Below are positions 57,913 through 64,000 of a DNA stretch of 64,000 nt, in pieces. The notes beneath the pieces were generated by a model. The model worked only from the letters and a program-made list of their open reading frames with translations. It made no database searches and was not told the DNA's origin. Both the position numbers and the translations under genes were made by a program. Source of the DNA: Orobanche coerulescens. Its lineage: Eukaryota > Streptophyta > Magnoliopsida > Lamiales > Orobanchaceae. Each line of letters opens with the position of its first letter. Within the stretch, counting starts at the first letter, position 1. Where the stretch lies: the NCBI GenBank assembly GCA_033398695.1, contig CM065815.1:147605001-147669000 (forward strand), read 5' to 3'.

Positions 57913-60900
57913 TGTAACACCCCAAGATTTAACCGGAAATATTACAGCGCCGTGGGCCCCGAGATGGAACCCACAAGGCTAAAAGAAATTTTCGCAAACA
58001 TTTACAAATGCCCAAGAGGCCAACGACGGTACTATCTTTAAAAATTCACAAAGACATATAAAATCCATTTATCAAAAACCGTCGTAAAAACTCTTTTGAA
58101 ATCGCAAGGCCAAACAGCCGACACTCAAATGTTTAGAAAACGATTTCCAAAGTAACCTCAGTTACTAGATACCAAAAGAGCATTTCAAAATACTCACGCA
58201 GCGGAAAAAGACCAACCATAAAGATACTCTAGCAGCGGAATACAAGAACCAATCAAGAAACTCAATGCACACAACATGTCCTAGCTAGTATCCTCCGGGA
58301 AGCTCATCTCTTCACGACCGCTACAAGCTCGATACTCCGAGAACCTAAAAAGAAATCCCACGACGGGGTCAGCCATAATATCCAACAATGATAACTGTCA
58401 CATCACATTAATAATAACATACCAATGAGAATACAACATAAGAATATGACCAACATAATCTTACCGCCATGACTTTGCTTACTCAAGAAATTCTCATCAG
58501 AATAACCATTATCACATTTCACATCCTGTACTCGATTAACCAATAAACTCGAACATAATATCTGTATTGTACCTCAAACAATACTCAAGATTCTCAAACT
58601 ATCATCACCAACTCACGATACGTAAATATACCATTACCGACCAATACGATCCATCGAATAACATCATCAAATCCCAAGACGATAACCGATTTTCCATCAA
58701 AGACAAATACCAAGGAAATACGGAACATACCTCGAGATATGAAGTGCCACGACAATCATATCAGTCTAATCCGAGATCAGATCAATGCAATACGGACACG
58801 GTCCTAACACAAGACCTACAAATGCATACTCATATGACCACGTCAATATGATCACAGCAATATCAATCATGTATACTCAATGGAAATCCGACGATCCAGC
58901 GCCTCGGATAGATCCCTTTGTTGATCCTATCGATCAACATAAGGTGGATAACTAACAATACACATATGAACAACAACATATGATACAATCAATGATGCGA
59001 ATTCACAAGATTCCATCAACACAATCTTGGTAATCCAACGATCCAGCGCCTCAAGATAGATCCCCATGATGATCCCGTCGAACCAACGCATGGTGGAAAA
59101 CTCCGTCCAACGATCCGGCGCCTCAAAGATAGATCCTCATGATGATCCCGTCGAACCAATGCATGATGGACATTCGATCCAGCGCCCTCAGCATAGATCC
59201 TCATAATCCCATCGGATTATTTACACAACATAAACAACACAATATGCATACACATATGCAAATCAACACGTTCATCAACATGAACAACATAACATGCACG
59301 AAAACATGAAAATTTACTAGGACGACTTCATGTTCAACAACATGAAAGAAAGTGTACGAGACCAAAATAAATAACATTAAACCATAATCAATATGGAATA
59401 CTTGCCCCGAGTCCTTCGGGAGCAACCTCGATGTCCAATCATCACCGACGATTATCCTCAATGCTCGGCGTTCCAAACGTACAATGAACTATAGATACTC
59501 ATATCCTCGTCTTTACCATAATGTAACCTCGATACTCGAACATACCAATAAGCGAGATAAAGCATATACATTATGATTTACCTCCCGTAATCGAAAGAAC
59601 GATATGCGATCCGAATACCCGAGTTCACAATAATAATCATCGCTATATGCATTATAAACGAAATGAAATCGAAACCATTCATTAAATATTATAACTGCGC
59701 AAGTAATAACTTGCCTCGATACCGATACCGCGAAGGCTTCTGCCGAACACACTGCCTTTGTCTACGAGCTCCTCATCCCCGATCAAAAGCAATACAATGG
59801 ACATACTCAAACACAACCGCAATATCTGGTTATAATCACCGATCAATAATCTCAACCTATCGAAGAAATCAAATAACACATATCCGATAACAATCAACAA
59901 CCGACAAAACTAACCAATCGAACTCAACGGTTCAACACAACCTCGAATAAACGCAGTCAGAACAAACCAAATCAAACCATCATGAATTCATAATCAAAAC
60001 ACAAAAATACTGCACTGTCTGCCTACTTAGCGCACGTTAAACGCATAACGTAGCGTGCGCTAAGTTGTCCCGTTAGCGTGCGCTAGCCATGTAAGCTTAG
60101 CGTGCGCTAATGCTGTACAGTGGCATGCATTCCAAACATCGACTCACATCTTGTGACTACGAATCCGAATGAAGGGAGACATAAATCCCCATATCTCTTG
60201 AAGATAAACGACCCCATAATTATCACAATGATCATGTCAATGTCCATATATCAATAACAACCTCAATAATCAAACCGACTCGATAACAAGGATCATATCA
60301 TGCTAAATCTGGAATTCAACCTAGTATCATGATTCATCTCATCTAAATCGACCAATATAATTACCAAGATTCAGAAATCCTTCTTAGATCGGGTTAAATG
60401 AATCAACATCCTTATGGTATGAAGAATCTTAACTAACATCCGAAACTCTTATCAAAATTCCATTGAATCTCATATAACATCATCATATGATTATCCAACA
60501 TGCTCCTTGCATGAAATCATCCAAGAAAAATGAACCACTCACGAAGGAATACGAAGATTACCTGGTTTAGATGAACCAAAAAGAAGAACATTAGAACTCC
60601 ATCCAAAGAATCATGAACAACTTGAAGGACAAGGCTTGAATCCATGCTCTCCATCTTAATCTTGTTAAAGATCACCATCTATCAGTGTTTGAGACCTCAA
60701 ACCTCTTTCTAAAAACTCTCTCTCTTGGCTGCAAGGAAGGAATGGACGAAATGCTTCATAACACCCTTCTGTCCCTTTTTATAATATTCATTATTAGCGT
60801 GCGCTAACATCTCATGTTTAGCGTGCACTACCGCCTTAGCGTGCGCTAACTGACTTTGTTAGCGTGCGCTATCGAAGCCCAGAGGCTACTGCCTTGCTTC

Positions 60901-61608
60901 GTAAACTAGCTTACGTACGTAATGCCCATGCATTAACGTACGTAAAACATCCTGCCTAGCGTACGCAAGTCATTTACCTTAGCGTGCGCTAATACCGGTT
61001 GACTTGCTACAGTCTACACCTACCACGAAGATGCTCGTGACCCCACCAGCCGAAATCAACCAATAAAGCCAAGATTCCCTGTTGACCGATATATAGTTAG
61101 CGTGCGCTAATCAACATGCATTAGCGTGCGCTAACACTACATTACAACATCCGTTGACTTATCAGAACGTGCGCCGAAAGTGGCCTGGTCCACGCGTAGA
61201 TTCCTTCCGATCGGATTGTATTAGCGTGCGTTATCTTATATCCGTAGCGTGCGCTAATCCTGCACGATAGCGTGCGCTACTCATGATTATTAGCGTGCGC
61301 TAATAATGTTACACTTAGCCATTTCCAACTGTTACCGCCTGTCTCGACATACCGAAAACACATATACACTTATTGAATACATATACTGAATCCAATAATA
61401 TTCTTATACGATATACTCTATATCAGAAGTACGATAACCTGATACACGATATCCTCAAATGTAACTGTCGACCAGATACGACAATTATACCGATACTGAC
61501 ATCTCAGTCCTTTATTTATTTTATTCCTACTGTACAGATTCCACGCTGTACAATATAACTCGAATAAAATAATATCAAACAACAGTAGTAGAAATTCCGG
61601 ATATTACA
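57913..61608 (-). repeat. 5' LTR of Gypsy C, with promoter array
   Basis: This 3,696-bp LTR carries boxes at 60028-60109 and 60795-61302 and a TATA box at about 60778-60785 on the sense strand. It matches the 3' LTR closely. Most differences are 1-3 bp at CAG/CTG, for example CTGTACAGTGG near 60113 against CTGATGG near 54003. Confidence 0.88.
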
Positions 61609-62013
61609 TCGAGTAGGCTGATATGCAGCTAACATCTCTGCAGATAGGTCCTCTCGGCTGTTCACTGTTGTGACTTATCTGGTCAGGTGACTTCCCTGAG
61701 GTACCTCGGCTGCAGTCTGGTCAAACTTCTCTGATAAGATTTGTTGACCAGAGCTACTCGACTGTTCCTCTCTGATGGACTAAGCTGTACTTAGTACTTT
61801 GCCGTTTTTCAGCCTAACTAATTTTTGGCCTACAGAAGATACTCATTTGGTCCTTCTTTACATTTTGCCAAGTTTTATACTTAACATATTTGGCCTATGG
61901 AAGATACTCATTTGGTTCTTCCTTACATTTTGCCAAGTAATAAACATTTGATTTTATATTAATGACATCATCAAAATCTAACAAGTATTCCTAACACTAA
62001 GCACTGGGCAACA

Positions 62014-64000
62014 TGTAATATCCGGATTTTCAGTATAAATTTTTCGCGTTATTTTATCTGAGATATACTGCATAGCTTGGTTTCTATACAATATGGATAA
62101 AATAAATTGAGAACTGAGAAAGCTGTATTGGTAAAATTGTCATAGTTGTTCGACAATTACATTGAAGATATCGTGTATACGGTTATTTTAATTTTGACAT
62201 CGGGTCTACCATATGAGAATATTATTGGATTGAGTATATGTATTCAGTATGTGAGTGTACGTATCCATTATGTCGATACAGACGAGAAGAGTTGGAAATG
62301 ACTATGTATAGCCTGATTAGCGCGCGCTAATGTTCAAGTATAGCGCATGCTATCATTCATGGTTAGCGCACGCTAGAGACAGAATGTAGCGCACGCTAGT
62401 GCAGATCAGATCAGAGGGAATCTACGTGTGGACCCGGCTGCTTTCGGCGCATGTTCCTATAGGGTCAATGATTGTTTGTCCTGAAGGATTAGCGTATGCT
62501 AAAGCATGAGGCTTAACGCACGCTAATTATGGATCAGTCAAAGGGAATCTTATCCTTGTCAGATGCTTTCGACATGTGGGTCACGAGCATCTTCGTGGTA
62601 GGTGTAGACTGTAGCAAGTCAACTGATATTAGTGCACGCTAAATGCAAGGACTTGCGTACGCTAGACAGTGTAAGTTACGTACGCTAATGCATGGGCATT
62701 ACGTACGTAAGCACATGTACGGCCGCAGACGGTAGCCTGCGATCGCGATAGCGCACGCTAACAAAAGTCAGTTAGCGCACGCTAAGGCTGTTGCGCATGC
62801 TAAACATGAGATGTTAGCGCACGCTAGTAATGTATTCTATATAAGGGGAGAGACGGGTGTTATAAAGCATTTCATCCATTTCTTTCCTTTCACTCGATAG
62901 AGAGAGCTTTGGGAGGTACTTGAGGTCCAGAAACACTCCGAGATGATGTTCTTTATCAAGATTAAGATAGAGAGCATGGATTAAAGCCTTGTTCTTCAAG
63001 TTATTCATGATTCTTGGAATTAAGTTCAAGTGTTCTTCTTCTTGGTTCGCCTAATCCAGGTAATTTTCGTATCCCTTTGATAGTAGTTCGTTTTTAAGGA
63101 CGATTACTTGTGAGAGAACATGTTGGATAATCATGTGGTGATTTTTATGAGACCTAATGGGATTATGATAAGAGTTTTCGGATGTTATTTAAGATTCTTC
63201 ATGTTAATGGTGATTCGTTTAACTTGATGAGGTTGAATCATGGATTTCTGAATCATGATAATTTCAGTGGTCGATTTAGATGAGTTAAATCATGATATGA
63301 GGTTGAATTCCGGATTGAGTATGATATGATCATTGTTATCGAGTTGGTTTGATTGTTGATGTTGTTATTGATATATGGACATTGATATGATCCTTGTGAT
63401 AGTTATGGTGTCGTTTATCTTCAAGAGATATGGAGATTTATGTCTCCCTTTATTTCGGATTTTGATGTTAAGATGATATAAGGATATATAATGGTTTTGA
63501 TTATAAATATGGATAAGATGATTAAAACCAACATTATGTTGATTTTAGTTTCGTATGTTCTTGATAAGATGTGGATCATGATGATGAGATTGAATTTGGA
63601 AAAAGTTAATGTTAATCTTGGAGTATGATTTCCTTTTCATTCGGATTCGTAGTCGCAAGGTGTTAGACGATGCTTGGAATGCATGCCACTGTACAGCATT
63701 ATCACACGCTAAGCTTACTGGCTAGCGCACGCTAACGGGAGCAGCTTAGCGTATGCTACGTTATGCATTTAACATGCGCTAAGTAGGTAGACACTGCAGT
63801 ATTTTTGTGTTGTGATTATGAATTCGTGATGGTTTGATATGGTTTGTTCATACTGCATTTATTCGAGGTTTTTGTTGAACCATTGAGTTCGGTTGGTTGG
63901 TTATGTCGGTTGTTGATTATTATCGGATGTGTTGTCATTTGATTATTGCATTAGGTTGGGATAATTGATCTTGGATTACGACCATTGTTGATCCGTTGTT
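62014..64000 (+). mobile_element. Gypsy D: 5' part of an LTR of the Gypsy C family, + strand
   Basis: TGTAATATCCGG starts at 62014 directly inside the Copia A gag remnant. From there the sequence follows the reverse complement of the Gypsy C LTR in order (box array, TATA, the GGATAAACGACACC-like and TTGAACCATTGAGTTC landmarks), with clear divergence. It runs off the window, so its other end and target duplication cannot be checked. No coding region is visible. Confidence 0.8.
62318..62844 (+). promoter_or_regulatory. Gypsy D LTR promoter: about 14 boxes, then TATA
   Basis: Boxes run from 62318 to 62826. The clear ones read TAGCGCACGCTA on the + (sense) strand, with CG- and TA-centred variants. 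TATATAA follows at 62838-62844, 11 bp after the last box. A second group is at 63700-63781. Divergence of single bases, mainly C to T (TAGCGCATGCTA, TAGTGCACGCTA), fits loss of methylated cytosines. Confidence 0.78.

Larger units (their letters stand above)
51814..61608 (-). mobile_element. Gypsy C: non-autonomous element with 3.7-kb LTRs
   Basis: LTRs of 3,667 bp (51814-55480) and 3,696 bp (57913-61608) enclose only 2.4 kb. TCGAG is duplicated on both sides. The ends are TGTAACACCCC and ATATTACA. The primer-binding site and the TTTCGAGGACGAAACTT-type motif near the 3' border mark it as Gypsy-type, but no gag or pol can be read. Orientation is minus from the primer site at 57897. It resembles LARD-type elements, although here the LTRs make up most of the length. 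Confidence 0.85.
14561..61996 (-). mobile_element. Copia B: Sirevirus-like element with a long extra ORF after pol
   Basis: The LTRs are 14561-15952 (3') and 50813-51813 plus 61614-61996 (5', split). CTAAG is duplicated on both sides (14556-14560, 61997-62001). The minus-strand order is gag, protease, integrase, RT, RNase H, then a third ORF of about 1,001 codons, then the polypurine tract. Three later insertions interrupt it: Gypsy C in the 5' LTR, A2 in the protease, and Gypsy E in the third ORF. The extra ORF, the poly-C stretch near the LTR end and the inverted repeat around the polypurine tract place it with Sireviruses. Confidence 0.88.
50813..61996 (-). repeat. 5' LTR of Copia B, split by Gypsy C
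   Basis: The LTR consists of 50813-51813 and 61614-61996 (1,384 bp together). Gypsy C lies between, flanked by TCGAG (51809-51813, 61609-61613). A run of 13 G on the + strand at about 50832 is the poly-C stretch near the LTR end. Confidence 0.9.
2261..64000 (+). mobile_element. Copia A: Sirevirus-like element, host of the whole nest (5' LTR and gag visible)
   Basis: The 5' LTR is 2261-3517, followed by a primer-binding site and gag. The gag reading resumes after each insertion: visible host pieces are 2261-4269, 13603-14560 and 61997-62013. Pol and the 3' LTR, if present, lie beyond 64000. The candidate left target duplication is AAGTA (2256-2260). It is the oldest of the stacked elements because every other full element in the window sits inside it. 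A shorter relative, A2 (43941-48582), shares its LTR and the gag 3' half. Confidence 0.85.

Overview
This window is plant nuclear DNA, probably from a eudicot with a large genome, and it is made almost entirely of nested LTR retrotransposons. Primer-binding sites complementary to initiator tRNA-Met, Sirevirus-type Copia elements, a chromodomain Gypsy element, an RTE LINE remnant and a pogo/Emigrant-like MITE support this. I found no ordinary host gene, tRNA, rRNA or CRISPR array. Species and family are not determinable from the sequence alone.

Layout. Positions 1-2260 hold older debris: a Gypsy LTR end, a 5'-truncated LINE, a Copia RT/RNase H scrap and a MITE. A Sirevirus-like Copia (here 'Copia A', + strand) starts at 2261 and runs off the right edge. 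It was split by three insertions: a chromovirus Gypsy (Gypsy A, 4270-13597, -), a second Sirevirus-like Copia (Copia B, 14561-61996, -), and a third Gypsy (Gypsy D, from 62014, +). Copia B was itself split by a tandem gag-only Gypsy (Gypsy E, 18480-39473, +), by a deleted relative of Copia A (A2, 43941-48582, +), and by a non-autonomous Gypsy with 3.7-kb LTRs (Gypsy C, 51814-61608, -). The last LTR of Gypsy E was split by Copia F (25862-39135, +). Copia F was split by a GC-rich Gypsy (Gypsy G, 32303-35750, +). The deepest chain is five levels: Copia A > Copia B > Gypsy E > Copia F > Gypsy G. Seven of the insertions have exact 5-bp target duplications.

Main biological signal. A short, nearly palindromic box (arms TAGCG and CGCTA around a 2-bp centre, usually CA on the element's sense strand) occurs on the order of a hundred times. 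It lies in the LTRs of Copia F and of two unrelated Gypsy lineages (Gypsy A; Gypsy C/D). In every family the array stops about 10-40 bp upstream of a TATA box. A further small cluster plus TATA sits in front of the extra ORF downstream of pol in Copia F. High-copy symmetrical LTR boxes, multiple polypurine tracts and an inverted repeat around the last polypurine tract are known Sirevirus traits. The same box in Gypsy LTRs is what looks new.

Other signals. Copia B and Copia F both carry an extra ORF after pol (about 1,001 codons in Copia B), each behind a promoter-like leader with an AAACCCTAG telobox. A caution applies to every broken ORF here: where LTR pairs differ, the differences pile up at CAG/CTG triplets as small scrambled indels. 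This looks like consensus error at methylated CHG sites or a methylation-linked mutational process, so some frameshifts and stops may not be real.
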